A DNA stretch of 64,000 nucleotides from JAUZRW01 sp034437755 (GCA_034437755.1 DAOTTV010000183.1:4566-68565), one strand, 5' to 3'; counted from the first letter of the stretch, positions 8,422 to 17,536 are shown. Program-made: numbers and translations. Notes: generated by a model not told the origin, from the sequence alone.

Positions 8422-9408
8422 TCAATCACCGACTGCTGGCAGTGGCTCGGATATTGTCGTGGGTAAATCGCTCGGTTGCTCCGCCATTGTGAAAATCTCC
8501 GCCGAGAGCAAGATCAAGACCACCCACAGCGCATCCGCGAGGAACAGGTGCAGAATTTGCATCCATATCGGCGCTTGTAGGAAAATATTCAACACGCCTA
8601 CCGCCAGCTGAATACCGATGAGAGTTATCATCTGCTGGGTGCGATCGTGGATGCGTGACGAGCTATGACGATTGAACAGATAATAGCCAAAGCCGAACAA
8701 ATACACGCTGACCATCACGGCGAGTACAGGATGATAGACGCGCAGTTGAATCAAGAAGTGATCGTAGGGATTGTCTGTCACCTGATGTAACGCGCCCGAT
8801 AAGAACAGCGTATCACCGAGTGCCGTCACCGCCCCTGCCGAACTCATCAGCATGAAGCCAATCAACGCAATGCCCATCGCCGCCACTTTAGGCACGGATG
8901 CTTTGAAGCGCACCTCATCTTGGTTCGCCACCCATGCCGTCAAGACGTTGAACAGGAGCAAGAGCAGCGTATTCGCCAGATGAATCGCGATCATAACGGC
9001 GCGTAAGGTCGAGGCGTTATTTTCAACCAGTTCGAGGCGCACAAGCGCCGCGCCGATACCGCCTTCGATCAGAATGAAGATGAAAGTCATGACAGCCATC
9101 AATCGCAAAAAGCGCAATGCCGAGCGGCTGTCGCCCGTTTTCGTCTTGCGCGGCTTCAAGCGATAAGCCCACCCTAGCATAACCATAACCAGCACACCGG
9201 CGAACGCGCTCGTCAAGCGATGGCTGAACTCAATCAAAGTCTCGATGCTCTCAGCACGCGGAATCACCTGTCCGTTGCAAGCCGGCCAATGATTACCACA
9301 CCCTGCGCCAGCCCCCATCGCCCGCACGACTGCCCCCCACAAAATCACGAAGATCATATACGCCACCACAAACCACGCATAGCGACGATAATTTTGCCAA
9401 TTTGTCAC
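8422..9408 (-). CDS. ctaA: Heme A synthase (CtaA/COX15 family)
   Basis: About 328 residues, with eight predicted membrane segments, the length of bacterial CtaA. The first periplasmic loop has the family pattern GAGAGCGNHWPACNG with its Cys pair, followed by EFSHRLTSAFAG, whose His is a heme ligand; further His residues occur in the later helices (HLANTLLLL, HQVTDNPYDH). It oxidises the heme O methyl group to make heme A for aa3-type oxidase, so the organism probably also respires oxygen. I chose GTG 9408 because GGAG lies nine bases upstream; an ATG at 9432 in the same frame has no good ribosome-binding site. A copy of the multi-hairpin repeat begins 34 bp upstream. Confidence 0.88.
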   Translation of the reverse strand: MTNWQNYRRYAWFVVAYMIFVILWGAVVRAMGAGAGCGNHWPACNGQVIPRAESIETLIEFSHRLTSAFAGVLVMVMLGWAYRLKPRKTKTGDSRSALRFLRLMAVMTFIFILIEGGIGAALVRLELVENNASTLRAVMIAIHLANTLLLLLFNVLTAWVANQDEVRFKASVPKVAAMGIALIGFMLMSSAGAVTALGDTLFLSGALHQVTDNPYDHFLIQLRVYHPVLAVMVSVYLFGFGYYLFNRHSSSRIHDRTQQMITLIGIQLAVGVLNIFLQAPIWMQILHLFLADALWVVLILLSAEIFTMAEQPSDLPTTISEPLPAVGD

Positions 9409-9442
9409 GATGACTACTCCATACCAATACATTTATGGTTCT

Positions 9443-9624
9443 TTCGTATCTTGCGCGGTCAAGCTCTTTTTGTTCCCTTTTTGAAAAAAGGGAACGCCAA
9501 AAACTTTTGCTTTTTGAACGCTATGCGTTCAAAATGAACAAGGTCAAGGAACGACAGTTTCTTGTGAGAGTGCGGGGGCAAAGCCCCTGCAACAAAAACC
9601 ACGCGACATCCCAAAGAGCCACAT
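9443..9624 (+). repeat. Dispersed multi-hairpin repeat, copy A
   Basis: About 180 bp, closely matching copy B (13959-14142) and the ends of copy C (17662-17903, inverted). Four hairpins follow each other: GTTCCCTTTTT/AAAAAGGGAAC (9472-9495), TTTTGAACGC/GCGTTCAAAA (9512-9534), CAAGGAAC/GTTTCTTG (9545-9564, one mismatch) and GGGGC/GCCCC (9575-9587). Short reading frames in it are shared with copy B but have no start signals. The copy sits between ctaA and the UbiA gene. It could be a non-autonomous mobile element or a structured RNA family. Confidence 0.7.
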
Positions 9625-9923
9625 TTATTTAACAGATAACACATCAGGTAGCGCGACAAAACAACGAGAATACACCAGTCGATTGTTTCTCGCTATCCAG
9701 CAAGCCTACCACTCATTTGACATTCATTATCAACACCTTCGCCAAAATAAGAAACGGTCTGGTTTTTGGTAAGGTCGGGCTATAGCCCGACCTTGCATAA
9801 CGGCTTATGAGCTTTTGTGAACGACTTAAAAACGGTCACTCCAAATCATTTCAAAATTGGCGAACATATTGATTATAATATAAGCATTTATTCAGCGTAC
9901 AGACTGATCGCCCGCCTGACGCA
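9625..9923. other. AT-rich intergenic stretch without genes
   Basis: Apart from the palindrome at 9771-9794, I see no coding frame, tRNA or clear promoter. Base composition drops in GC compared with the flanking genes, especially near 9850-9900. Confidence 0.5.
9771..9794. repeat. Perfect 10-bp-stem hairpin
   Basis: AAGGTCGGGC, a TATA tetraloop and GCCCGACCTT form a perfect palindrome. There is no T-run on either side, so a standard intrinsic terminator is not supported. It may be an end-of-transcript stem for the UbiA mRNA (minus strand) or another mobile-repeat piece. Confidence 0.6.
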
Positions 9924-10784
9924 TCAAACCCACCACCCATATGCGACCACACCCAGCATATAGACGACACCCAGCGCAATCGACAACTTGATCAGGTGCT
10001 CAGGACGCGGGGTATCCGGCGCACGCCAGAAGCGATGCACGACCGCCGGCGTTCCCAGTGCGAACAGCGGCAACAAAAACAAGGGCACGACCCCCAGCGA
10101 GATCCCACCCACCCCGACGACGATCAAGCCCAGCGAGACCAGCTTCAGTAACAACAGCGTCACCGGCTTGCCGAAGGTCACCGTAAAATTGTTATCAGTT
10201 GCCGCATCCAGCGCATAATCGCGGGCTTGTTGCTCTAATTGTGCCGCCAGCGACGCACACATCAAGAAAGCGATCAGTAAAATGTCGATCGCCAACCATG
10301 GTAAATCCAGCAAGATATGCACCAGCACATACGGATACGTCTCTACGAAGAGCGCATGTGTCACCAGATCAAGCACGGGGCGACTCTTGAGGCGTAGCGG
10401 CGGCGCAGAGTAAGCCCATAGCACCCCCACCGACAAACAGAAGAAAGCCATCCCACGCCTACCATAGCTAGCGAATATCAGGGCTACGGGTGACAGCACC
10501 ACCAAGACAATGCGCCAGACCTGTATCGGCGCGAGCGTGTGCTGTACGAAGTAATTCCGACGTGCTTTGTGGGGATCGTGTGCGTCATAGGGCGCGTCGT
10601 AGTAATCATTGACCGCAAAGCCGAACCAGTATGCCAGCGTCACCGCCAGCAATAGCCCGATGTGCCGCACGCTGAACGCATCGTGCAACAGGTACAGCAC
10701 ACAGATGATGATAAACGTGATGCCCCAGGCATCCGCATGATTGAAAAGCAGAGGATAGACGCGCGATAGACGACGCACCGCCAA
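9924..10784 (-). CDS. UbiA-family prenyltransferase
   Basis: 286 residues with about eight hydrophobic helices. The first Asp-rich motif, NDYYDAPYDAHD, is the NDxxDxxxD signature that binds the Mg-prenyl diphosphate in UbiA enzymes. The protein differs clearly from the BchG gene at 30816 (NDYFDRHVDALNEPDR), so it is a separate family member and not the chlorophyll synthase. Possible roles are menaquinone, heme O or another aromatic prenylation. CtaA at 8422 would need a heme O synthase (CtaB), but the motif and the following HKARRNYF differ from typical CtaB, so I leave it unassigned. It lies downstream of the beta-CASP nuclease on the same strand, 48 bp away. Confidence 0.75.
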   Translation of the reverse strand: MAVRRLSRVYPLLFNHADAWGITFIIICVLYLLHDAFSVRHIGLLLAVTLAYWFGFAVNDYYDAPYDAHDPHKARRNYFVQHTLAPIQVWRIVLVVLSPVALIFASYGRRGMAFFCLSVGVLWAYSAPPLRLKSRPVLDLVTHALFVETYPYVLVHILLDLPWLAIDILLIAFLMCASLAAQLEQQARDYALDAATDNNFTVTFGKPVTLLLLKLVSLGLIVVGVGGISLGVVPLFLLPLFALGTPAVVHRFWRAPDTPRPEHLIKLSIALGVVYMLGVVAYGWWV

Positions 10785-10831
10785 GCCCTTTCTCGCATAT
10801 GATCAACCGGTTGAGCGCGGATAATGCGCGA

Positions 10832-13774
10832 TCAGGTCGTGATCTCTAGCTGATAACCGGTCTGTTGATCCAGCTCATGCGCGACCTGCTCCGCGATGAT
10901 TGCATCCGGTTCGTTGGCGAGCTTCACACCGATCGTCGCACGATCCACGTAAATGCTCGGCCCTTTGCTGATCGTCCACCCGACCGCCTGCGCCAGCTTA
11001 CGCATCACTTCCATGATCTTCTGCTGATTCGGGTGTGGATGTACATCCAGATCATAGCCGGTGATTTGCGCCAATTCTTTGAACGTATCCGCATGACGAT
11101 AGCCGACTTGCGGCGAGATGAACGTCAGCAAGAGACGACCTTGCTTCAAGCCGACTTTGTATAAGCCCAGCGGTTCTAACGCCTGTCGTATCAGCGCATA
11201 TGCCTGATTGATCTCGATCTTCTCGCCGGTTGCTGTCGCGGTGATCGCCTCCACATCAACGCTCACCGGTTGGCGCTCGCTGACCGTCAGTTTGAAGTCC
11301 GTCAGGCGCAGAAATTGTTGCGTCAACTCATCCTTGATTGACTCATCTTCAATGCCGCTAAGTTCTACCTGTACTTCGCGCTTATCCATGTAATAACTCG
11401 GGCCTTTGCTAATCTCGACCCCTTTCGGCAACAACTCATCCAGCGCGACCGAGAGCGCCTGCTGATTGACCTGTGGCTGAACTTTGACATCCCAGCCCGA
11501 TTGCTCGATCAGGTCTTCAATCTGCTCGACGTATAAACGCTGTGCCGCCTGCGGGAAGTCGAAATAAAGCAAGAGGCGATTGCGATGAATATCCATGCCC
11601 ACTTTTCGCAGACGTGCGTCATCGGAGAACATGCTCATCGTCAGTTCGCGCGCTTCATTTTGCTCCAGCGGGCCATGTTCGAGGGCGCGTACAGGCTTCA
11701 AGCCATCCTGTACCAGTTCTGCCCCATCTGCCGCCAGTGCTAGCACGACCGATGTCAACGCGGTTTGATAATCGACCGTCGCCGGCAGAGGATCAGGTAA
11801 GAGGTCGTCAGGCTTCACGACGCGCTCTTCTGCCGCCAGTGCTTTGCGCGTCGGGAAGTCAATCACTTCATCCATATGAGCGCGGGCATTCTTCAGCAGA
11901 GCGTTCAACTGGGTGCGGATACTGCCATCCACGCCGGCAACACCGTCCCAATCACCGATGACCCATAAGAGCGCATCCGCGGGATAATGCGTGCCTTTGG
12001 CGTTTTGCACTTTCGCATCGAAGCTATCAATATCCGCGCCGACGACAACGGCTAAACGCGGTTGACCGTTGCTATTACGCAGGACGACCAACTTGCCGAC
12101 GAGATCCGGATTCGCCAGCATAATCGCCCGTTGTCGCTGTGATCGTTTAACCTGTATCTCGCTCTTGATCTGAAAGGTCGATTTATTGCGCCAATCCGCC
12201 GCGAAGTAAATGTTATCCGCCAGTTGTAAGCGTTCTTGCATGGCATCAGCGCGTTCGCCATCCCCCCACCACGCCTGTGCTAGCTCACGCGCGCTGAAGT
12301 AATCGCCCACCTGCCCTTTCAGCGATTCCCAGAGCTTGAACAGATCGACGTTGCCGCTCTGATTCCCTTTGCTCACTTTTTTGCCGATTGCCCACGGGCG
12401 CGATTTGAAATTAAAACTGCGCTCGGTACCAATGCGCGGCGTGGTCGTGATGACCTGCCGTTGGCGTAAACCGGTGGCGAGGCTGTGGCGTGCGCCTTCG
12501 TCACCGTGTACCAGCATCACTTCATCCGGCTTAAACGCCTGCGCGACGTTAATCAGTTCGCTCTCGTCAGCGTGTGCCGATAACGAATACGTGCCGATCT
12601 CACAGCGCAGGGGGACTTTACTATCGCCCAAGCGCAAGGTCGGCGTTTGTCCCTTGTCCTTGTCGCGCATCACACGCTGTAAAAAGCGCCCAGGCGACTC
12701 TTCATCTTGATAGCCCGTCAAGAAAATCGCGTTGAAGTCATCACGGGCAAAGTGCTTGGCGTAATGCACCGAGGCCCCGCCGGTCAACATGCCGGAACTC
12801 GCGATGACGATACACGGGCTGTTACTGCGGGCGACTTCATCGCGCATATCACGATTGCGAATGGGCTTCACGTTATCACGGAAGAAGAGATGCTTGTCAC
12901 CGGCTTGACGGACGGTGAACGCCGGCAGAAGATCGGCAAAGCGGGCATAGGCATCGCATACACTCCGCACCATCCCATCGACATATACCGGCACATCGAG
13001 TTTATCGCTGAACGCATGAATGATCTGAATGATCTCTTGCGAGCGCCCAAGCGCAAACGCCGGAATCAGCACTTTCCCGCCGCGCTCGGTAACTTTCTGT
13101 AGCGTCTGGATCAGGCGTTTCTCTTCGGCTTCGCGGTTCGCATGGAGCTTGCCGCCATAGGTACTCTCAAGCACCAGTGCATCAGCTTTGATACGCGGCA
13201 CATCGACGCTTTTCACGGTGCGCTGGGGGCTCATGCTGATGTCGCCCGACATCACCAGCGTGCCTTCAGTGCTTTCGATGACCAGCATCGCCGCGCCAGC
13301 AATGTGACCAGCGACGTGATAGGTCACCTGTAGCCCCTCGCCCAGCTTCACCGCCTGGTTGAACTCCACCAGTTGGATCGCGTCCATCAAGCGGTTGACA
13401 CTGATTTCATCGAACATCGGCAATTCGCCCTCTTCTTCGTAGCGATTACGCATGATGTTCTGCGCGTCCTTCTGTAGCACGCGCACGAGGGCTTCCGTCG
13501 GGCGTGTCATCAGCACCGGTGTATGAGGATATTGCTCCATGATGAGCGGTAGTGCCGCCGTATGATCGGTGTGGGCGTGCGTCACAAGGATGTAATCCGG
13601 GCCGCCCACCGCGCTGATCGGTTGTAAATCCGGCAGTTGATCTTTTTGGATACCGCGATTTGACTTTGGTGAGATACGAATACCGGCATCAATCAACAGA
13701 CGCTTGCCCGCCACTTCAATCAGCGAACAACTCGCGCCGACTTCATCTGCACCACCGAGGAACGTAATTTTCAT
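10832..13774 (-). CDS. Metallo-beta-lactamase/beta-CASP nuclease with duplicated C-terminal domain
   Basis: About 980 residues from ATG 13774 (MKITFLGGADEVGAS; AGAAAG lies upstream). The N-terminal MBL fold carries THAHTDH (motif 2) and later His/Asp motifs (VAGHIAGAAM, VMSGDIS). A beta-CASP insertion follows (LVLESTYGG, ALGRSQE, IVIASSGMLTGG, SAHADESEL). This is the RNase J/CPSF-like RNA-processing superfamily. The core ends near residue 460. The remainder is much longer than in RNase J or usual archaeal-type family members and contains two related units (about 720-833 and 863-980), each with an ISKGPSxYxD(K/R) signature. These may bind RNA, which is inference. An in-frame extension to 13870 lacks a start signal. 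Confidence 0.85.
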   Translation of the reverse strand: MKITFLGGADEVGASCSLIEVAGKRLLIDAGIRISPKSNRGIQKDQLPDLQPISAVGGPDYILVTHAHTDHTAALPLIMEQYPHTPVLMTRPTEALVRVLQKDAQNIMRNRYEEEGELPMFDEISVNRLMDAIQLVEFNQAVKLGEGLQVTYHVAGHIAGAAMLVIESTEGTLVMSGDISMSPQRTVKSVDVPRIKADALVLESTYGGKLHANREAEEKRLIQTLQKVTERGGKVLIPAFALGRSQEIIQIIHAFSDKLDVPVYVDGMVRSVCDAYARFADLLPAFTVRQAGDKHLFFRDNVKPIRNRDMRDEVARSNSPCIVIASSGMLTGGASVHYAKHFARDDFNAIFLTGYQDEESPGRFLQRVMRDKDKGQTPTLRLGDSKVPLRCEIGTYSLSAHADESELINVAQAFKPDEVMLVHGDEGARHSLATGLRQRQVITTTPRIGTERSFNFKSRPWAIGKKVSKGNQSGNVDLFKLWESLKGQVGDYFSARELAQAWWGDGERADAMQERLQLADNIYFAADWRNKSTFQIKSEIQVKRSQRQRAIMLANPDLVGKLVVLRNSNGQPRLAVVVGADIDSFDAKVQNAKGTHYPADALLWVIGDWDGVAGVDGSIRTQLNALLKNARAHMDEVIDFPTRKALAAEERVVKPDDLLPDPLPATVDYQTALTSVVLALAADGAELVQDGLKPVRALEHGPLEQNEARELTMSMFSDDARLRKVGMDIHRNRLLLYFDFPQAAQRLYVEQIEDLIEQSGWDVKVQPQVNQQALSVALDELLPKGVEISKGPSYYMDKREVQVELSGIEDESIKDELTQQFLRLTDFKLTVSERQPVSVDVEAITATATGEKIEINQAYALIRQALEPLGLYKVGLKQGRLLLTFISPQVGYRHADTFKELAQITGYDLDVHPHPNQQKIMEVMRKLAQAVGWTISKGPSIYVDRATIGVKLANEPDAIIAEQVAHELDQQTGYQLEITT

Positions 13775-14243
13775 GCTATTGTCACTTTCTCTATGCGATA
13801 TAGGCTGGTCGTGCCCTGTGGTCATCAATATATTCGTCCTGAAACACATGTGCAGAACGGATATATTCATGACCGCAAGATCATCGCTAGTATACAGCGA
13901 GTCAGCACATCTGCCAAGCTATAATGCTTTGTAAGCGACCGATAAACAAAATCGGGTCTTGCGTATCTTGCGTGGTCAAGCTCTTTTTGTTCCCTTTTTG
14001 AAAAAAGGGAACACCAAAAGTTTTTGGTTTTTTGAACGCTGCGCGTTCAAAATGAACAAGGTCAAGGAACGACAGTTCCTTGTGGGGGTGCGGGGGCAAA
14101 GCCCCTGCGACAGAAACCACGCGAAATCCCAAAGAGCCACAAATTTTTCATCTGTTTAATTCTCACTGTTAGGTTATACTATTCTCACGTAAGACCTAAA
14201 TATTTTTTGTGCCTGTTGTACAAGTGGAGGGAAGTTGACTATC
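13775..14243. other. Divergent intergenic region with repeat copy B
   Basis: This gap between the beta-CASP nuclease (minus) and the KhtT-like gene (plus) holds the multi-hairpin repeat at 13959-14142. The remaining parts show no gene. GGAGGGAAG at about 14226-14234 is the ribosome-binding site of the downstream antiporter subunit. Confidence 0.5.
13959..14142 (+). repeat. Dispersed multi-hairpin repeat, copy B
   Basis: Same order of hairpins and nearly the same sequence as copy A: GTTCCCTTTTT/AAAAAGGGAAC, TTTTTTGAACGC/GCGTTCAAAA, a perfect CAAGGAAC GACA GTTCCTTG, and GGGGC/GCCCC. The borders agree with copy A: it begins at CGTATCTTGCG and ends at CCAAAGAGCCACA. Copies A and B are direct repeats 4.5 kb apart, so recombination between them could delete the UbiA and beta-CASP genes. 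Confidence 0.72.
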
Positions 14244-14729
14244 ATGTCACATCTAGAGATTAAAGAAACACAACTACCGGGTATTGGCGTTCGGCATGAG
14301 TTTGATACCGATAACGGCGAGCGCGTTGGCGTGATTACACATCATTCGGGTCAACGTGATATGCTCGTCTACGATAAGAGTGACCCCGATATTTGCCGTC
14401 TGTCGCTCCGGTTGACCGAAGCAGAAGCATCACAACTCGGGCAACTGCTGGGCGGCTCGAAGGTGACGCAGGCCTTTGCCAATCTCGCACAGTCGATTTC
14501 TGGGATCACAATTGACTGGATTCCGATTAGTCAGGAATGGGGATGTGCCGGACACAGCATCAACGAATTAGGCTTGCACAAGACAGGCGTAAACATCGTC
14601 GCTGTTATCCGCAACGGCGAGACCATCCCCGCCCCGCACTCTGATTTCCAATTATGGTCGGGGGATACGGCAGTCGTCATCGGCACGACTGCCAGTATCC
14701 AGAAAACATATGACATGATGCACGGATAA
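14244..14729 (+). CDS. KhtT-like regulatory subunit of a K+/H+ antiporter (RCK_C/TrkA-C domain)
   Basis: 161 residues from ATG 14244, which is better placed than an in-frame TTG at 14235 behind GGAGGGAAG. About 75 N-terminal residues form a small alpha/beta domain (LEIKETQLPGIGVRHEF). The C-terminal half (about 85-158) is an RCK_C/TrkA-C domain (GHSINELGLHKTGVNIVAVI, then DTAVVIGT). This arrangement is typical of KhtT/YhaT, which gates the membrane antiporter KhtU in response to ligands or pH. The next gene, 17 bp downstream, encodes that antiporter, so they form a two-gene operon. It is a cytoplasmic protein bound to the membrane subunit. Confidence 0.85.
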   Translation: MSHLEIKETQLPGIGVRHEFDTDNGERVGVITHHSGQRDMLVYDKSDPDICRLSLRLTEAEASQLGQLLGGSKVTQAFANLAQSISGITIDWIPISQEWGCAGHSINELGLHKTGVNIVAVIRNGETIPAPHSDFQLWSGDTAVVIGTTASIQKTYDMMHG

Positions 14730-14746
14730 TACAGGGAGACAACATC

Positions 14747-15988
14747 TTGGTCATACTCGCGGCAAATCCGAATATTGCCCCGTTCTTCATGGAATTGGGT
14801 CTCATCATTTTGTTGGTCGCCCTCGCAGGACGGCTTGCCATTCGTTTCGGTCTTTCGCCGATTCCGCTCTATCTTATCGTCGGTCTTTTGTTCAGCAACG
14901 AAGGCTTCTTGCCACATTACTTCTCCAAAGAATTTGTTGAACTCGGCGCAGAGATCGGGGTGATTCTATTGCTCTTTATGCTGGGGCTAGAGTATTCCAG
15001 CGAAGAATTGAAAGGCGTATTGCGAACAGGCATCCCCGCAGGGACATTCGACCTTGTGATGAATATGACCCCCGGTGTGGTATTCGGGTTGTTGCTCGGA
15101 TGGGATTGGGTCGCCGCCCTCTTACTCGGTGGTGTGACTTACATCTCTTCATCAGGCATCATCTCCAAGCTCTTGACCGATTTTGGTTGGCTCGGTAACC
15201 GTGAGACACCGGTCATCTTATCGATTCTCGTGATTGAAGATCTGGTGATGGCGGCTTACCTACCGTTGATGGCTGTCTTGCTGATCGGCAGTGATCTGGT
15301 CACGGGTGCGATTTCACTGGGCACGGCGGGCATTACCGTCATCGTCGTGATGGCTATCGCCCTGACGCAAGGTGAGCGCGTAAGCAAACTGATCGAAAAT
15401 AACAGCAACGAGATTTTGCTGTTGACGGTGCTGGGCTTGATTCTGCTGACGGCAGGCATCAGCCAGCAATTGCAGGTATCGGCGGCAGTGGGCGCATTCC
15501 TCTTGGGTATCACCCTCTCTGACCCCATCACTGAGCGCACGCACCGCTTGATCGAACCTTTGAAGGACCTGTTTGCCGCGATTTTCTTCGTGTTCTTCGG
15601 CTTGCAGATCACGCCATCAAGCCTGCCGCCGGTGCTTTTGGTCGCGCTGGCACTGGTGATCGTAACCGGCACGACCAAATTCATCACTGGTATGTGGGCG
15701 GCGCGCCGCGCGGGGATCGGTATCGGTGGTCAACAGCGGGCGGCGGCGATGCTGACGATTCGTGGCGAGTTTTCGATTGTGATCGCCGGCTTAGCCACCG
15801 GTTCGACCTTGAACGAACCGATGCTCGCGCCTCTCGCGGCGGCGTATGTGCTTATTTTAGGCATGTTTGGGCCGACTCTCGTGCGCTTCATCGCACCGAT
15901 TGGCGAATTTATCTTGCGCTACTTGCCCAAGATCAAGCGCGATTCCGTGAAGACCAAGACGACACCACAGGATGCCCCACCACAGTGA
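14747..15988 (+). CDS. CPA2-family cation/proton antiporter (KhtU-like)
   Basis: 413 residues with about 12-13 hydrophobic segments in the KefB/CPA2 Na+/H+-exchanger fold (LGLEYSSEELKG, then SSSGIISKLLTDFGWLGNRE and ILVIEDLVMAAYLPLMAVLL, where the ion-binding region lies). The start is TTG 14747 with GGGAGA just upstream. The regulatory KhtT-like protein is encoded directly before it. The pair would exchange K+ (or Na+) for H+ and protect against alkaline or cation stress. There is no C-terminal RCK domain, as expected when regulation is by a separate subunit. Confidence 0.87.
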   Translation: MVILAANPNIAPFFMELGLIILLVALAGRLAIRFGLSPIPLYLIVGLLFSNEGFLPHYFSKEFVELGAEIGVILLLFMLGLEYSSEELKGVLRTGIPAGTFDLVMNMTPGVVFGLLLGWDWVAALLLGGVTYISSSGIISKLLTDFGWLGNRETPVILSILVIEDLVMAAYLPLMAVLLIGSDLVTGAISLGTAGITVIVVMAIALTQGERVSKLIENNSNEILLLTVLGLILLTAGISQQLQVSAAVGAFLLGITLSDPITERTHRLIEPLKDLFAAIFFVFFGLQITPSSLPPVLLVALALVIVTGTTKFITGMWAARRAGIGIGGQQRAAAMLTIRGEFSIVIAGLATGSTLNEPMLAPLAAAYVLILGMFGPTLVRFIAPIGEFILRYLPKIKRDSVKTKTTPQDAPPQ

Positions 15989-16027
15989 ATCGACACGGCT
16001 CTTATGTCGAACGTGTGCAATAGCCAT

Positions 16028-16070
16028 TTAGGGCTTTGCCCTAAGACCCATGAGCTTTTAAAAAAGCTCA
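16028..16070. repeat. Two short perfect hairpins after khtU
   Basis: TTAGGGC TTT GCCCTAA (16028-16044) and TGAGCTTTT AA AAAAGCTCA (16051-16070) lie 40-80 bp after the antiporter stop. No T-run follows on the plus strand. The hairpins resemble in style, but not in exact sequence, those of the multi-hairpin repeat, and may be a diverged relative or transcript-end stems. Confidence 0.45.
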
Positions 16071-16102
16071 ACCAAAACTTTCACAGCTTGCTTTCTTCAG
16101 CT

Positions 16103-16241
16103 CAATAGAGGTAACTACTCAGGTCAATTGATTTACGCCAGCCTCTACCCTCAAGACAAGCACGGTTGAAGTCCCTCTCCTAGCCACATAGTAGCGGTCG
16201 GGAGAGGAATTTAGGGTGAGGGCTGAGTAGTTACCAATAGA
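16103..16241. mobile_element. MITE-like element with 13-bp inverted repeats and target-site duplication
   Basis: GGTAACTACTCAG (16110-16122) and CTGAGTAGTTACC (16223-16235) are perfect 13-bp terminal inverted repeats of a 126-bp element. AATAGA occurs directly on both outer sides (16104-16109 and 16236-16241), consistent with a 6-bp target-site duplication. The interior is also an imperfect palindrome (CCTCTACCCTCAA against TTTAGGGTGAGG; CCCTCTCC against GGAGAGG). It has no coding capacity, so a transposase elsewhere would have to move it. Confidence 0.7.
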
Positions 16242-16252
16242 TACGAAAGCGT

Positions 16253-17536
16253 TCAGTTTTCGTTTGTCGGGCGTACCAGCAAAACATCGCTGATCGGCGC
16301 TGATAAATCTAGAAATTGGCGCGTCACCCACAGCGGGTTGCCCTCGACAGCGACTTGCACCCATGAGCCATCGTTATTACGCCCGATCACCGGCAGAGTA
16401 TCCCCGAGATAAGCCGCCGTCCGTGCCGAGAAATCAGTCCCCGGCCCCCAGCGCAAATTCACGCTCGCCGTGTTCACCGTACCGCTGACAGGTGTCACCG
16501 GATCAAAGATCAACTGATAACCACCCACCCAGCGCGGCACAAGATTGAACAGCGTGCGCCCCGGCTTGAAGGGCAAGATATTGCCCGCCAAATCGTAGAA
16601 GCGCAAATCATCATCGCGCGATTCACGCCGCCATTCGCCCTCTATCGCTTGCCCATCGCGCAGGAGCACAATGCGTCCACTGCCGACGAAATTAGTACGA
16701 TAGGCAAAGTTGGTATAGCCCCAGTACTGATCGCGCACTTGTGGTTGAATCAGGTGATCTTCTTCAATGATGACGACGTTATCGGTGTAAAATTGCTGAT
16801 CGGCGATCGCATCTCCATGCGCCTGACCGTTCGTCGCACGCATCCATACATTACGATCGGGGTCATGCATCCAGCGCACTGTCGTCTCGGCATAACGAAT
16901 ATCGACCGCGGTCATCTCGATACCGCCAGCAGGCACGCGCTCGCTGAATGCCATGCCAGTGATCGGCTCCGGCGTGACATCGCGCCCCAGTTCGCGAGCC
17001 GCCTGCCGTAAACCCGCCAGATCGCCGAAGAGCGTCAGATCATAGGAACGATCAACACTTGGATCACGATACATCGCATCGCCCCCTTGACCACCGGCGA
17101 TGATACGATCGGGCATGATGTCATCCGCGTATAATTCAATCCACGTCCCGTCCGACATGCCACTTGTGACGGTCAGCGTGCCGTACAAGCGCGTTAGCTC
17201 GAAATCTGGCAGGCGCAGACTGCGAATAGGCCCGACGTGCTGGGCATCACTTTCGAGGAAGATGCCGACGAGGCGCGTATAGCCTCCAGCGAGCAAGTAT
17301 TCCCACAGAATTTCAGCTTCAAACAAGCCCCACTGTGGGCGCGCTTCATCGGGCGCATTGACGATTTTAACCAACATCGGGCGACGATCGATCATAGTCG
17401 GATCATCGACTTCTAAGCCAGTTAGCGGATTGACATCCGCTGGATATTGTTCCGGCCCGGTGATGTCGTCATCCTGCGCGATGAACACGCCAACACTGAG
17501 CGATAAAACACCCAAGGCAATGATGAGATATTTCAT
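16253..17536 (-). CDS. DUF3048 (YerB-like) secreted protein with C-terminal SH3-type domain
   Basis: 427 residues. The N-terminus (MKYLIIALGVLSLSVGVF) is a signal peptide or anchor. The DUF3048 body runs to about residue 350 and shows its usual features: NPLTGLEVDD, RRPMLVKIVNAPDEARPQWGL, GPIRSLRLPD and FYTDNVVIIEE. A bacterial SH3-like module follows (about 360-420: GTVNTASVNLRWGPGTDFS, then WVQVAVEGNPLWVT). The protein is expected outside the cytoplasmic membrane and the SH3 part may bind cell-envelope polymer. The precise function of DUF3048 proteins is not known. It stands alone on the minus strand with the MITE-like element just beyond its stop. Confidence 0.83.
   Translation of the reverse strand: MKYLIIALGVLSLSVGVFIAQDDDITGPEQYPADVNPLTGLEVDDPTMIDRRPMLVKIVNAPDEARPQWGLFEAEILWEYLLAGGYTRLVGIFLESDAQHVGPIRSLRLPDFELTRLYGTLTVTSGMSDGTWIELYADDIMPDRIIAGGQGGDAMYRDPSVDRSYDLTLFGDLAGLRQAARELGRDVTPEPITGMAFSERVPAGGIEMTAVDIRYAETTVRWMHDPDRNVWMRATNGQAHGDAIADQQFYTDNVVIIEEDHLIQPQVRDQYWGYTNFAYRTNFVGSGRIVLLRDGQAIEGEWRRESRDDDLRFYDLAGNILPFKPGRTLFNLVPRWVGGYQLIFDPVTPVSGTVNTASVNLRWGPGTDFSARTAAYLGDTLPVIGRNNDGSWVQVAVEGNPLWVTRQFLDLSAPISDVLLVRPTNEN

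Noticed and set aside
9459..9659. Open frame over repeat copy A, with a similar frame over copy B (13902-14132)
   Set aside because: The shared protein-like text follows from the repeat itself; it has no ribosome-binding site, spans hairpins, and the frames differ in their ends. Kept as a repeat, not a gene.
9924..10784. Chlorophyll synthase or heme O synthase as the identity of the UbiA protein
   Set aside because: The motif after NDYYDAPYD differs from both BchG and CtaB; the real BchG is at 30816.
16210..16235. Insertion sequence with transposase near the inverted repeats
   Set aside because: Only ~126 bp lie between the ends and no transposase frame exists; therefore called MITE-like.
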